A DNA stretch of 64,000 nucleotides, from NCBI GenBank assembly GCA_030141605.1, contig JAQGDQ010000007.1, forward strand, positions 483,173-547,172, in the 5' to 3' direction. The DNA comes from Tubiluchus corallicola. Its lineage: Eukaryota; Priapulida; Priapulimorpha; Priapulimorphida; Tubiluchidae. Both the position numbers and the translations under genes were made by a program. Position 1 is the first letter of the stretch. The number at the start of each line of letters is the position of its first letter. The notes below the pieces were generated by a model that was not told the DNA's origin, ran no database searches, and saw only the letters and a list, made by a program, of their open reading frames with translations. Below, in pieces: positions 39,501 to 45,764 of the stretch.

Positions 39501-40725
39501 ATTGCAAGTATTTTTGCTGCACAGAATACATGCTTTTTGCACATTAATTTCTGGCACTTTTTCTAATTTTTTTTCTAAACTAGTTCCTGTTATCAACTTG
39601 GGGAACATCAATACTAGTGTATTTCCAATAGTTAATTATTGTTTTTCAGGAAAAAGTGCAGTTTATAGTGGTGGCGGCTACGTGAAGAAGTTAACCCGCA
39701 ATCTGACTGCAAATTACGAAATTATTGATTCTCTTGTCAACTCTCGTTGGATTGATGATCGAACCAGCGCTATAATGATCGAATTTGTGTTATATAATTC
39801 CAATGCAGATTTGTTCTCAGTTGTTGTTTTAGTTATAGAATTTAGTATCACAGGAGGATTATCTCCAACCCATGGAATCTTCACTCTAAACTTTACTGGA
39901 CACCCCACTAGTCTTAGTTGGGGACTCCTTATAAGTATGACGTTATACATCATATTACTCTTCATATTTTTCAGTAGGATAATATTTATTTTATTTTCTA
40001 AAGGCATTAAATATATCAGTCGTTTTGCAGAGCTCATTGACGTATTCATTCTCATTTTGTCTCTAGCAGCTGTTGGTGCCATAGTTAACAAGGCATCAAT
40101 TATTGATGGCTTATTAGATGATTTTTCTGAAAAGGACACTGATAAATTTCTTAATTTTTACCCTGCTGCGGTTTCAGATGCCACACTAAAATATGTATTA
40201 GTGGGTTTGTTTTTCATAGGATATTTAAAACTTATTCAGAGGTTATCATATCACAAAAGAACATCAAAATATTTGCTTTGCTTAACATTATCTCTGAGTT
40301 TGTTATTCCATTTTGCTATAATTTTACTATTGTGGATATTTTTATTTGCAATTGTTGGTGTACTTTTGTATGGCTCTGTGTCACGTGAATTTAGTACATT
40401 TTTTATATCGTTTGAACTAGTACTAAACGTGCTTATTAGAAATACACACTATTCGCTCACAAATGACCAAGATAGCTTGATTGAGAGTGTGTTGTCCAGA
40501 TCAAGATGGGAGAACATTATAATTTTATTTTTCATGTCAGCTTTGGTTCTCAGTGTGTTTTTTATATCTAACATGTTTCGTGCAATTTTAATAAATATGT
40601 ATGCAACAGAAACAAAGCTCCGTAAAGATGAACACTTGCAGTATGAAATTCTGCCGGTTCTTGGAAAATTGACAAGCAAAATAAGTAAATATAAATATTA
40701 CAGAAAAAGGTATACAAGTGAATAG
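244..40725 (+). CDS. Polycystin-1-like receptor/channel gene, 40 exons, 5' partial
   Basis: A large membrane protein of the polycystin-1 (PKD1/PKDREJ/PKD1-like) family. These proteins combine a long adhesion-type ectodomain, self-cleavage at a GPS, 11 membrane spans and a TRPP-type channel module. I joined 40 exons by GT-AG sites and reading phase; the total is 8,681 nt, in frame throughout, with a stop at 40723-40725 and about 2,892 visible residues. Domains by visible residue: WSC x3 (1-315), PKD-like (318-430), REJ (430-880), helical (884-1140), GAIN (1141-1330), Cys-rich block (1338-1539), extracellular PLAT (1562-1686), GPS (1687-1748), TM1 (about 1768-1790), PLAT (1799-1920), TM2-5 (1975-2300), TM6 (about 2370), TOP domain (2395-2610), TM7-11 (2620-2850). 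The first visible exon starts in phase 1, so at least one upstream exon with the start codon and signal peptide is missing. Exon coordinates are in the block entries. The family call is secure; the orthologue is not determined. Confidence 0.93.
746..1090 (+). CDS. Exon 2: WSC domain 2
   Basis: Acceptor TGTAG ends at 745, donor GTAAGA at 1091, phase 1 at both ends. The WSC signature is clear: MLGCWENKD opening, CETHC, YAGVQNGTHCYCGN, then further cysteines. The end departs from the usual CGG...VY and reads YEQDCISCGGRW, so the C-terminal half is atypical. The symmetric phase-1 exon can be duplicated or lost without shifting the frame. Confidence 0.86.
1318..2459 (+). mobile_element. 5'-truncated non-LTR retrotransposon (LINE), 3' end of ORF2
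   Basis: An open frame to 2218 reads ALGALIGKYKKLNGLGYYSF, then PILDYGSEVWGYNKYPKID and NKALRIFLGVH. This region is typical of LINE polyproteins downstream of the RT core, and it ends with a Cys/His cluster (CKICCCG...ESHFMFVC). The 3' UTR has a GCCCAAGTGGGC hairpin near 2343, then AATAAA and a (TCAA)n tail near 2440-2459. RT catalytic motifs are missing, so it is a dead 5'-truncated copy in intron 2. The clade is not determined. Confidence 0.75.
2460..3262. other. Intron 2 sequence between two LINE fragments
   Basis: AT-rich sequence with no open frame or recognisable element. A CAGTA-type start near 2708 and a CTACTG-type end near 4190 hint at an older DNA element around the minus-strand LINE, but the match is too weak to call. 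Confidence 0.4.
3263..4040 (-). mobile_element. 5'-truncated LINE fragment, minus strand
   Basis: An open minus-strand frame at 3503-4033 ends with a Cys cluster (CDTSLCPCGEEEQTPQC, then FRC) resembling the C-terminus of jockey/R1-type LINE polyproteins. Its 3' side reads AATAAA followed by an ATT-rich tail near 3263-3290. It is a different family from the LINE at 1318-2459, in opposite orientation in the same intron. No RT core is present. Confidence 0.55.
4650..6076 (+). CDS. Exons 3-4: WSC domain 3 split by an intron
   Basis: Exons 4650-4781 and 5897-6076, all boundaries in phase 1. The first encodes the opening half (GCYVANN, CVYHC). The second encodes the closing half (TCICASSG, CDIVCG, FCGGTNYISVYRIYG). 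Together they make one WSC domain, whereas WSC 1 and 2 each sit in a single exon. The 1.1-kb intron between them shows no coding signal. Confidence 0.85.
6860..7560 (+). CDS. Exon 5: PKD-like Ig-fold domain and start of REJ region
   Basis: Acceptor TTTTCAG at 6859 (phase 1), donor GTAATG at 7561 (phase 0). The first half has the PKD-repeat pattern: V-x-I-S-F strand, FYWSMGDE (the WxFGD-type motif) and a late GLYTLNV strand. The second half starts with an isolated Cys (SDCIVEVEL) and continues with ISCHSPLSSTSYVWTI, LSEGSYLILFTVTV and similar strands typical of the REJ module. Several N-x-T/S sites fit an extracellular location. Confidence 0.85.
8394..8559. repeat. 83-bp tandem duplication
   Basis: Two near-identical copies start with ACTGGTATACAACAGCATAC at 8394 and 8477. 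The duplication abuts the Penelope-like fragment and may be part of its 3' end. Confidence 0.7.
8590..8805 (-). pseudogene. Penelope-like retroelement fragment (GIY-YIG endonuclease)
   Basis: On the minus strand the frame reads HCVDCYWNYVGETGLSLKT, then EHKHKVRKN, VAQRVYSNNNDIDFASTKVL. This is the GIY-YIG endonuclease domain at the C-terminus of Penelope-like elements: the CxxC lead-in, YVGETG in place of YIGxTG, and the ITEHK arginine-region helix. No RT is present, and a stop lies just upstream. It sits in the intron between exons 5 and 6. Confidence 0.72.
9047..16073 (+). CDS. Exons 6-12: REJ (receptor for egg jelly) region
   Basis: Exons 9047-9201, 10174-10268, 11643-11790, 12640-12887, 14662-14757, 15067-15180 and 15928-16073; phases agree at each junction. 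REJ landmarks are IQGGPFR followed by DASPSYDPD, FEWYCY, IYIKCLVNCGQ, a CTSCTE...YFWSVEI strand, NDEPIVSTCKPVPETG, FTLSCGRFKD with DLPLTYEF, and AELTIRAYD. REJ modules occur in sperm receptors of sea urchins, PKDREJ and polycystin-1, upstream of the GPS. The function here is inferred from the family only. Confidence 0.88.
11169..11217. repeat. 21-bp tandem repeat, about 2.3 copies
   Basis: GTGCAAC starts at 11169, 11190 and 11211, in an intron of the REJ region. It has no evident function. Confidence 0.65.
13139..14013. mobile_element. hAT-like non-autonomous DNA element
   Basis: The left end (CAAGGCTGGCTCTACC, then GCCTAGGGC) and the reverse complement of the right end (GAGGGGCAGCTCTAGG, then GCCCTAGGC) are imperfect inverted repeats of the kind seen in hAT elements. 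Candidate 8-bp target duplications ATTATGGT (13131-13138) and ATTATCAT (14014-14021) match at 6 of 8. There is no transposase frame inside. The copy is old and lies in the intron between exons 9 and 10. Confidence 0.55.
15311..15379. repeat. 23-bp tandem repeat, three copies
   Basis: Units starting GTAAGTAAACAATTTGTGTG at 15311, 15334 and 15357 in the intron after exon 11; the second has one change. Confidence 0.75.
16772..22165 (+). CDS. Exons 13-18: helical region between REJ and GAIN
   Basis: Exons 16772-16919, 17578-17705, 19147-19272, 20439-20533, 21637-21760 and 22015-22165. The product is mostly amphipathic helix (for example FVAMSLAVLNKDLSE, NVLALVLVELPLYSHQF, ERERILRMKGEVKELTNKAF) with no cysteines. 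This matches the helical segment, resembling GAIN subdomain A, that precedes the GPS-proximal beta domain in polycystin-1 proteins. Exon 14 is followed by a 42-bp tandem duplication, and the 1.1-kb intron after exon 16 holds two hairpins. Confidence 0.82.
17742..17825. repeat. 42-bp tandem duplication
   Basis: Two copies starting TTAACAGCTGTGTCACTTTT at 17742 and 17784, differing at about two bases, 36 bp after the exon 14 donor. Confidence 0.8.
17826..19146. other. Intron 14, no recognised element
   Basis: A 122-codon minus-strand frame at 18691-19059 has no recognisable domain. It may be chance or an unrecognised repeat. A 14-bp inverted pair (TTTCTTGCATTATT near 18323 and its complement near 18402) is also present. 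Nothing else is supported. Confidence 0.4.
20967..21033 (+). other. 67-nt hairpin, pre-miRNA-sized
   Basis: Arms 20967-20988 and about 21010-21033 are inverted copies with one mismatch and one bulge, separated by a loop of about 21 nt, in the intron after exon 16. Arm and loop sizes suit a microRNA precursor. I see no lower stem beyond the arms, which weakens that reading. It could also be a remnant of an inverted-repeat element. Confidence 0.45.
21476..21548. repeat. 73-nt near-palindrome
   Basis: CTGTCATCATCA at 21476 pairs with TGATGATGACAG ending at 21548. The arms (about 36 nt) meet with almost no loop at about 21512, broken by an internal mismatch of 5-6 nt. It lies in the same intron as the hairpin at 20967. 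Confidence 0.7.
23179..24801 (+). CDS. Exons 19-21 and start of exon 22: GAIN-type beta domain
   Basis: Exons 23179-23267, 23498-23663, 23849-23991 and the first part of 24610-25474. The pattern DPFVWSSSLGKVNTAIADVVVSI, then LDDPVELIFDIS and ATLFVGILFD, fits the beta strands that precede the GPS in polycystins and adhesion GPCRs. Boundaries of the GAIN fold are my estimate. In typical family members the GPS would follow shortly; here about 350 residues intervene. Confidence 0.75.
24610..25474 (+). CDS. Exon 22: end of GAIN strands plus Cys-rich insertion
   Basis: Acceptor TTGTAG at 24609, donor GTAGTT at 25475 (phase 1). A later in-frame GTTATT at 25495 is phase 0 and would not join the PLAT exon. 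From 24802 to 25406 the product has 30 cysteines in 202 residues. Most spacings are 3, 6 or 7 residues, and intervening residues are charged and helix-favouring. Two stretches share the cysteine order x7, x6, x3, ..., x3, x6, x7, as if a disulfide-pinned helical hairpin had been duplicated. I do not recognise this as a named domain. Confidence 0.85.
25846..27151 (+). CDS. Exons 23-25: extracellular PLAT/LH2 domain
   Basis: Exons 25846-25996, 26365-26467 and 27031-27151. The product has the full PLAT pattern: YLIATYTADVLHAGTSAWVY, HNFDRGKVDLFHV, IWHDNTGPGSGWLLEKV and a late FTCPCMKWL. PLAT domains are beta sandwiches that bind lipid or protein. In polycystin-1 proteins the PLAT lies in the cytosol just after TM1. 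This copy precedes the GPS and TM1, so by topology it should be extracellular. A second PLAT occupies the usual place (29231 onward). Confidence 0.9.
26482..26549. repeat. 39-bp tandem duplication next to exon 24 donor
   Basis: ATAGAAGTATTACATTAGTG occurs at 26482 and again at 26521, a few bases after the exon 24 donor. Confidence 0.7.
27433..28624 (+). CDS. Exons 26-27: GPS autoproteolysis motif and TM1
   Basis: Exons 27433-27536 and 28394-28624. The GPS has all expected landmarks: CLYWNN, W-x4-GC, then HCLCYHLTAFG, so the cleavage triplet His-Leu/Thr is intact. TM1 follows (FPNMVIVVVVCFLWFIFFLLV) and ends with a basic RRR stop-transfer. The donor at 28625 is a weak GTTGGT, chosen because it alone keeps the frame into the next exon; the same hexamer serves as donor at 32965. 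Cleavage should give an N-terminal fragment that stays attached non-covalently. Confidence 0.9.
27598..27790. repeat. Degenerate minisatellite (units of about 20-24 bp)
   Basis: Repeated variants of AGCAAAGnAGnAAnAATG run through this part of the intron between the two GPS exons. The units are diverged, so unit length and copy number are approximate. Confidence 0.5.
29231..32964 (+). CDS. Exons 28-31: cytosolic PLAT domain
   Basis: Exons 29231-29351, 29467-29626, 30711-30849 and 32857-32964. The first exon uses the upstream of two nearby AGs (29230), which keeps the frame. PLAT signatures are YAYLITVYTGLRYGSGTTST, IFSRGSQDWFLMTV, ELWHDNSGNAPSWFLSQV and VWFFLYNDWLSLD. This is the canonical polycystin-1 PLAT after TM1. 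The following exon is a linker toward TM2. The 2-kb intron 30850-32856 holds only repeat-like sequence. Confidence 0.9.
29811..29872. repeat. CAG/CAA-type trinucleotide repeat
   Basis: Imperfect run of CAGCAA/CAACAA/ACGACA triplets in the intron after exon 29. It lies just upstream of the pogo-like element and is non-coding. Confidence 0.75.
29916..30472. mobile_element. pogo/Tigger-like MITE
   Basis: The left end CAGTAGGTGCCACTTAATAG and the reverse complement of the right end CAGTACGTGCCGCTTAATAG match at 18 of 20 bases, and similarity continues a few bases inward. Both ends are flanked by TA (29914-29915 and 30473-30474), the Tc1/mariner-superfamily target. The left end runs on into TTTGGGACCGAC, a pattern common in pogo/Tigger ends. 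At 557 bp without a transposase frame it is non-autonomous. Confidence 0.72.
30850..32856. other. Intron 30, repeat-like sequence without a gene
   Basis: AT-rich with no supported coding exon. The stretches near 31795-31835 and 32262-32320 resemble stretches near 53465-53500 and 54258-54310 in the same order and orientation, suggesting copies of one dispersed repeat. Confidence 0.4.
34123..35085 (+). CDS. Exons 32-34: TM2, TM3 and cytosolic loop
   Basis: Exons 34123-34261, 34374-34476 and 34995-35085. TM2 is around RLSCALCLLTQVMMVTIMYY and TM3 around GCIIGLLLFPLNFLIFLLF, followed by a basic, serine-rich cytosolic stretch. The arrangement matches TM2-TM3 of the polycystin-1 family. Confidence 0.85.
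35298..36064 (+). CDS. Exon 35: cytosolic loop, TM4 and TM5
   Basis: Acceptor TTCAG at 35297, donor GTATGT at 36065 (phase 2). A charged cytosolic loop of about 150 residues is followed by TM4 (WWCVYVGWIILITTSILCT) and by TM5 with the family signature WLTSIVTSFLQSVIFIEPLK, then VLFFAAIFAILF. The SFxQS...PLKVL motif is a hallmark of polycystin-1-like proteins. Confidence 0.9.
36466..39297 (+). CDS. Exons 36-39: TM6 and first part of TOP domain
   Basis: Exons 36466-36627, 37219-37288, 37918-38083 and 39115-39297. After a basic segment (RHEEIALARKEYKYKQKMK), TM6 (about IILLAVFILVLSRLYL) is the S1 helix of the channel. The polycystin/TOP domain starts with VTRLRQLRALE, a pair of cysteines and SYKPGWHYRE...EWTFQS. 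The 1-kb intron 38084-39114 carries a 69-bp minisatellite. Confidence 0.88.
38521..38880. repeat. 69-bp minisatellite, about 5-6 units
   Basis: TGAACCAA starts at 38521, 38584, 38653, 38722, 38791 and 38860; apart from the first interval (63 bp) the period is exactly 69 bp. The unit length is a multiple of three, and the minus strand stays open across about three units, reading RNELNKDKVGDKFG-type 23-residue repeats. It is intronic, between exons 38 and 39. Confidence 0.8.
39650..40725 (+). CDS. Exon 40: TOP domain end, TM7-TM11 (channel) and stop
   Basis: Acceptor TTTTTCAG at 39649. It begins with the TOP-domain signature VYSGGGYVKKL, W-I-D-D-R-T and MIEFVLYNSNADLFS. Five membrane spans follow (S2-S6 of a TRPP channel), with a pore-loop region FSTFFISFELVLNVLIRN between the last two. 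The loop lacks the L-G-D filter of polycystin-2, which fits a polycystin-1-type subunit. The C-terminal tail after S6 is only about 45 residues, basic, with no obvious coiled coil. Confidence 0.92.
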
Positions 40726-40748
40726 TAAAATTTTTTCCAGAGAAGTCT

Positions 40749-41346
40749 ATTAAAATTGCCTCCGAGGTATTTGCGTATACTATATAGTATTTATTTGATA
40801 ATAACCGAACTTTAAATTTTAATGTTGTCACTAGCATATTGAAATGTGTTGTTGCTTTTAAGGCTGTAAAATTTTTGTACAGAGATGAACAAGTTAAATT
40901 ATACCTGTTAAATACAGATTAAATTATTTATAATTATCATATTTGTGTTATTACTAGTTGTATTTGATCTTCTTATTGAGATTTTATAATACATATCAAG
41001 TTCTGCTTTGCAAAACTCCGCTTACCAGAGTTTTTGTACTTTTTTGTTAGTAATTTACCCTCATACCCAGGCACTGTCCCGTTGCATCATACACAACTAT
41101 TTCTCCCTTGCCATGTTTGCAGTGACATTAATACTGGTCTTGATCTCGCCGAGATTATATCTATTTTTTATAAAGCTGCAAGTCTCAGTAGTCAGTCTCG
41201 GCGAGAATCCAAACAACTGTGGTGTCGAGAAATGCACCCAATGGCGTATCTTGGAGAACAGTGTTTATTGTTAATCTCACCCTTGTTGCTTGGATCTGTG
41301 CCTGCAAACAGATTTATTAATGAGCATATGACCTTTTCTGAATAAA
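40749..41346 (+). terminator. Candidate polyadenylation signals of the polycystin gene
   Basis: ATTAAA occurs at 40749 and 40918, and AATAAA at 41341, with another AATAAA near 41488. The 40749 site is only 24 nt past the stop, so 40918 or 41341 is more likely. The sequence alone does not choose between them. Confidence 0.35.
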
Positions 41347-41904
41347 TCTGTAGATAGTAATTCTGCTTAATTGTTCGTTAAATGTACTATTTATTCTAGT
41401 TCATAGTTTCTATCAAACAATGTTTCCCAGTTTGATGCTTCATTCAATTTATACTTACATAAGTAAGTGTAAGTAATTTTATTTTTTAATAAATATTCTT
41501 GCATTTGTTTTTTTTTGTTTTGTTTTTACAAAACCCTCTCAATTTCAAAATTTAATTTAATTCGGCTTATTCACACACAGTGGTATGAATTCTACGGAGC
41601 AGCCTAACCATTTTCCATAACCGATTCACTGCCTTAGCTTAGTTGCCATTGTGAAATTAAAGAAATGTCGTTGTTGGACTTATCATGGATAAGATCTTAA
41701 TAAAGCTTAAATTGATTAAACTGTATTACGTTGAGTATAAATTACTGTATCTTGGCAATAAGATTGAAAATATGTTTTTGGCGAGTCAATGACGTCATTC
41801 TTACCATTTGGTGCCATGGTGTGAACATTTCAGTGACTAAGAATTTTCTTTTCTAGAATAGTCTTTCAAGCAGGTAAGTGTAAAGCTAAGTAACTTAACT
41901 TTGT
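41347..41904. other. Intergenic sequence downstream of the polycystin gene
   Basis: AT-rich with no coding frame of note. Slightly upstream (41146-41215) a TCTCGCCGAGA/TCTCGGCGAGA pair forms a small inverted repeat. Nothing else is supported. Confidence 0.4.
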
Positions 41905-42160
41905 CTGCTATTTAAACTCCAGCAAATAAGGATTTCAGGACAACTTTTGAAGTGGTTCTTACATGTTGTTGTTAATGATTCATCCTATATTTTCAAGTCC
42001 ATCAAGGCAGGTGTGCTGCAAGAACTTGTCCTCAGGTCCTTGCTCTTTCTTATATTTATCAATGGTTTTATAGTTGACATCAATTTGCTCAAATTTGACT
42101 GTTTGCAAGCAACACTGCTGTGGAGTTTTTCAGATATAAAACCAAAATTTAAGTGGTAGC
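41905..42160 (+). pseudogene. Decayed LINE reverse transcriptase fragment
   Basis: The plus frame reads FKLQQIRISGQLLKWF, then SIKAGVLQELVLRSLLFLIF and INGFIVDI. This aligns by eye with the conserved RT block containing [20 protein letters not shown]. Key residues are replaced (PQGS to LQEL, IND to ING) and the YADD region is absent. It is a short dead fragment. Confidence 0.65.
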
Positions 42161-42330
42161 AAAACTAAATTGGCTTTAAATTACTTAAAAGCACTCTACA
42201 ACATTTTACATACATGGGAAGTATTGTAAAAAAACTGACTGCCTTACAAGCAATGTTTTAGCTAACTTAAACCCAAGAGAACAAAGGTGGCTTACAGTGA
42301 TAAAGGAAGAATTAAACTAAATATAAAACA

Positions 42331-42362
42331 CACACATATATATATATATATATTTATATAGC
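42331..42362. repeat. (AC)n(AT)n microsatellite
   Basis: A short CACACA run passes into about ten AT units. Confidence 0.85.
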
Positions 42363-42480
42363 CAATACTGCTACATGTTCAAGCAGAATTAGTTCGATAT
42401 GCAGGAAAAACGAAATGCATATTACACATTACAGTCACAATTGGTTACAATCATCAGGTCTGCTAACTTGTAAATATGCT

Positions 42481-42780
42481 GTAAATCTAACTGTTCAATA
42501 TTACCATTAACATCAACACATTAAATTTTTAAGTTAAGTATAGAACAATAGTTTAACTTAAGTTAACATTTAGAGATCAAGACACTGTGGTGGCCTAAAT
42601 TCTCTTCCAGAATGTGCGCGCCTAAAGCTTGTAAATCTAACAGTTCAATATTACCATTAACATCAACACATTAAATTTTTAAGTTAAGTATAGAACAATA
42701 GTTTAACTTAAGTTAACATTTAGAGATCAAGACACTGTGGTGGCCTAGATTCTCTTCCAGAATGTGCGCGCCTAAAGCTG
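42481..42780. repeat. 150-bp tandem duplication, two copies
   Basis: Copy 1 is 42481-42630 and copy 2 is 42631-42780, differing at only a few positions (for example CTGTT/CAGTT near the start). The second copy overlaps the 3' end of the decayed Gypsy integrase frame, so the duplication arose within or after that element. Confidence 0.9.
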
Positions 42781-44039
42781 TTTTGCGTTGGAGTGAAAGT
42801 TCTTGGCTCATACACTTTCTCAGTACAAGGGCTAGAGTGAACTGAATCTGCAAATGTTTCTTCATTTGCTTGAGAGCTTGAAATGCCAGTATCAGGCAAA
42901 TTTGGTGAATGGTAGTATCTACTACAAGGCAACTGTCATCAGAATCTTGCATTTTTTGTATAAGATCATCCTGGCCAGGTGCCAAGTGGTGTGTGGACAT
43001 AGGGTCAATGTGACCATCTGAATACTAAACCTTGGGAAACTGAGGAGAAAGGATCTCAACAAGTTTTACTCTTTCAACAAGTGGGTCACCTTTACGTCTC
43101 ATGTGTAACTTGTGGAAAAGTTCCTTCCCAGGCTCTACTAAGAAGTCAAAGAGCTGCATCCCAATAACATATGATCTAGGAAAGGTGAACATGCATTCAT
43201 GAGGTGTGCTGTTTGTCGAAGTACGCAGAAGTGTACGTATGGATTAATGCGGGGGAGGGGGACGTTTTCCCAGTGTTGTTTTGGTAGGCCTTTATTGCAA
43301 AGAGCTAAGTTAACTGTAGATAAGATTGTGCCATTGTCTGTTACCTTGTAGGAGGTAGGGCGTGGAGAAAGACTTCACTACTTGTTGTGGAGATCGCTGA
43401 CGTCAAGTAGAATTGCATAGAACATCGTAGAATGTTCCGTCGGAATGACCGCCTTAGCGTCTGGATTGTTCTCGAACATTTGTTCGAGAAGTTTCTGGAG
43501 TGCGTCATTATAAAGCGAAGCAGGCTGCCGACAGGGGATCGCACATCGACAGAGATCTAACACGGACTTATACTTATACTTACTTAAACGTTTTCCAGAT
43601 TTTCACGTTTAGTATAATCATTTCTCGTTCCTCCATACTTGTGTTGTAAGAATTTTCGCTCAATAAAGTAATAACATTTAACGGCGTGTTTTCTGGTTTT
43701 CTCTACGAGCCTTCCGAGAGAAACAAAACACAACACTACTCCGTGTTGCAGGAGAAAGTTTTTGAATTGTTGATCTTTGAATGCACCACCACGTGAGTGA
43801 ATGGCTGTAGGTAAACTGAAAATGGCAAACAGGTTGAGCAGGTGTTTAATGACAATATTGCTACACAGGAGGGCAAAGGGATAGCACGAATATTCATCTT
43901 CTATTATGAGTATGAATTGGTTATTGGAGCAAGTCGGCAACGGCACGTTGAAGCCTAAAGATAACCTCTCCCGCAGTTTTGTTGCCGAAATAAGTTACCC
44001 ACTGGAAGCTTGAAAAACCATGGTTTAAATTCTGTGCAC
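42713..44039 (-). pseudogene. Decayed Ty3/Gypsy integrase, downstream part
   Basis: Minus-strand frames carry integrase core blocks: EFKPWFFKLPVG next to the break, LPTCSNNQFILIIEDEYS, then IRTLLRTSTNSTPHE and FTFPRSYVIGMQLFDFLVEP. The IHSDRG block reads IHSRGG, losing the catalytic Asp. Several frameshifts and stops (one after FPKV near 43030) break it. It is interrupted at 44039 by the intact LTR element; the upstream part resumes at 52540. Confidence 0.85.
44035..44039. repeat. Target-site duplication, left copy (TGCAC)
   Basis: Exact 5-bp match to 52540-52544; 5 bp is usual for Ty3/Gypsy integrases. Confidence 0.92.
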
Positions 44040-45229
44040 TGTAACATTCGGGTCACGAAATTCCTTGCTAGCCCAACTGAGGCTCGAACTTGGGTCGGGC
44101 AACTTAAGTCAAGATGGATTACTGAACGGGTTGGTGACTCCAAATGTTAAAGAGCAGCAATATTTGTTTAAATTCTAAGGCAGTTACAAGCGCAGGAGGG
44201 GTCGGTCCGTCCTAAAGTACAGAGAATGGGCCAATGGTGATACAGTGTGAACGGAAACAGTGAACACAACAAAGTATAAATAAACAAACTGTTTGCCATA
44301 GGTTTAACATTTTAATTGGCAAAATTAATTGATTAACTAATTCAAAGCAATAAACAAAAAGAACTCACAACTTGCACCAGAGCAGCAGGGTACCCCTCAT
44401 TTAATAACCGTCTGCTAGCGTTTCACGTAGCGGGACGTCTCCCGTAAAGTTCCGGGTTTCACACACTTTTGTGGCTGGAATCACTTTGCTAACAGTCTTG
44501 TCGACAACGGCGACCGCATCAATGTCCCACTCGCTTGACTGGCTTAATGATATTAGCGGACGATGACAGACCACCAGGATTCTTCTGAAGACGTCTCCTC
44601 CTAATGAGTCAGGTACCAGGCTTTCAGAATATATTAGAAGTCTACTTTTAATGTCGTCTTGGTTGAAAACTTCACCATCATGGAAGCATGCCCATCACAG
44701 GAAAATGTCAATTGCCAAATAACAGACTTATGGCTCACGTTCTGTCTACGCAAGATAATGACTGGTAGTGTGAACAATTCAATTCACGTAGCTATTGCAA
44801 GTCATGAAGTTGATTATAAAAGTATCCGAAGTGACGTCTTGTCGGCCAACGCCCCGACAAAGACAAAAACAATTGGCCTTTTAGCTGAGTCGGCCATTAA
44901 ACCACAATCTCCCTAACCTTCGTATAATCTGCACCTCTCAAGTTATACCTGTCGTGACCCAGTTAATCATCCAATCACAGCAGTACTATAGGTATGAGAT
45001 CATGAAGCCAGAATTTAGTCCAAAAAGTTGAACTGTAACATTTCTTTGTTGAACTCCCGATAGGTGGAGCCACCAGTTTATAACGTTTACCAAATTCGGT
45101 TAATTAGTTATTAATGGCAGGTTCAATACAATACATTCAGATATAGCTAATAGTTTTTCAAATGCCACATAAATGTATTATTACAGTTAAATGGCTATTC
45201 GTTTTAATCTGCTAAACACGACCGTGACA
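44040..45229 (-). repeat. 3' LTR (element sense)
   Basis: Near-identical to 51350-52539. Differences are mostly transitions, for example at the GGATT[A/G]CTG and AATTAATT[G/A]ATT positions. Confidence 0.95.
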
Positions 45230-45245
45230 GAGCTCCCCCCAAAGA
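45230..45245 (-). promoter_or_regulatory. Polypurine tract
   Basis: Directly before the 3' LTR the minus strand reads TCTTTGGGGGGAGCTC, the expected plus-strand primer. Confidence 0.7.
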
Positions 45246-45764
45246 ATATATCCCATATACTTCATAACAGACATGATTATAACAAAGCCATTTAAATGCG
45301 CAAGTAATAACACATAATAACACAAAAGCATATTTATGCCAAACCAATACAAAATTGACTGAGTCAGTAATTAATCATTCAATTAACATTCAGAACAACA
45401 AGGATATAAAGGAACATATCAAACTTTAACTTTGGGTATAACTGAAATTGGGTTGACTTTTCCTTTAAACTAAACACATTACTCAAGTCTACTTCGTATT
45501 AAACGCAAATGAAATATGGCAGTTGCATGTATGATCATTGACGAACAGCATTAATATTAATAAAAATGCTATTTTCCCGTTGATAATAATAGCTTCCCTC
45601 CTAACGAATAAGCAGAGTCATTAAATAAATGATAAATATTCTCATGGAAAAAACAAGGGTTTATCCAACCATTGGTGAAAATTAACCCACTGACATGAGA
45701 TAAATGATTTAAATTATTTTTTTAAATCAACAAAGAAAAGGGTATTCATAACGCAAATGCATGT
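45246..45764 (-). other. 3' non-coding region of the LTR element
   Basis: AT-rich sequence between the RNase H stop and the polypurine tract, with no envelope frame or other coding capacity. Confidence 0.6.

Noticed and set aside
1-40725. A nested fibrinogen-like egg-coat gene as in the Ciona s/v-Themis loci
   Set aside because: No minus-strand frame in any visible intron shows fibrinogen-domain motifs; if it exists it would be upstream of the window.
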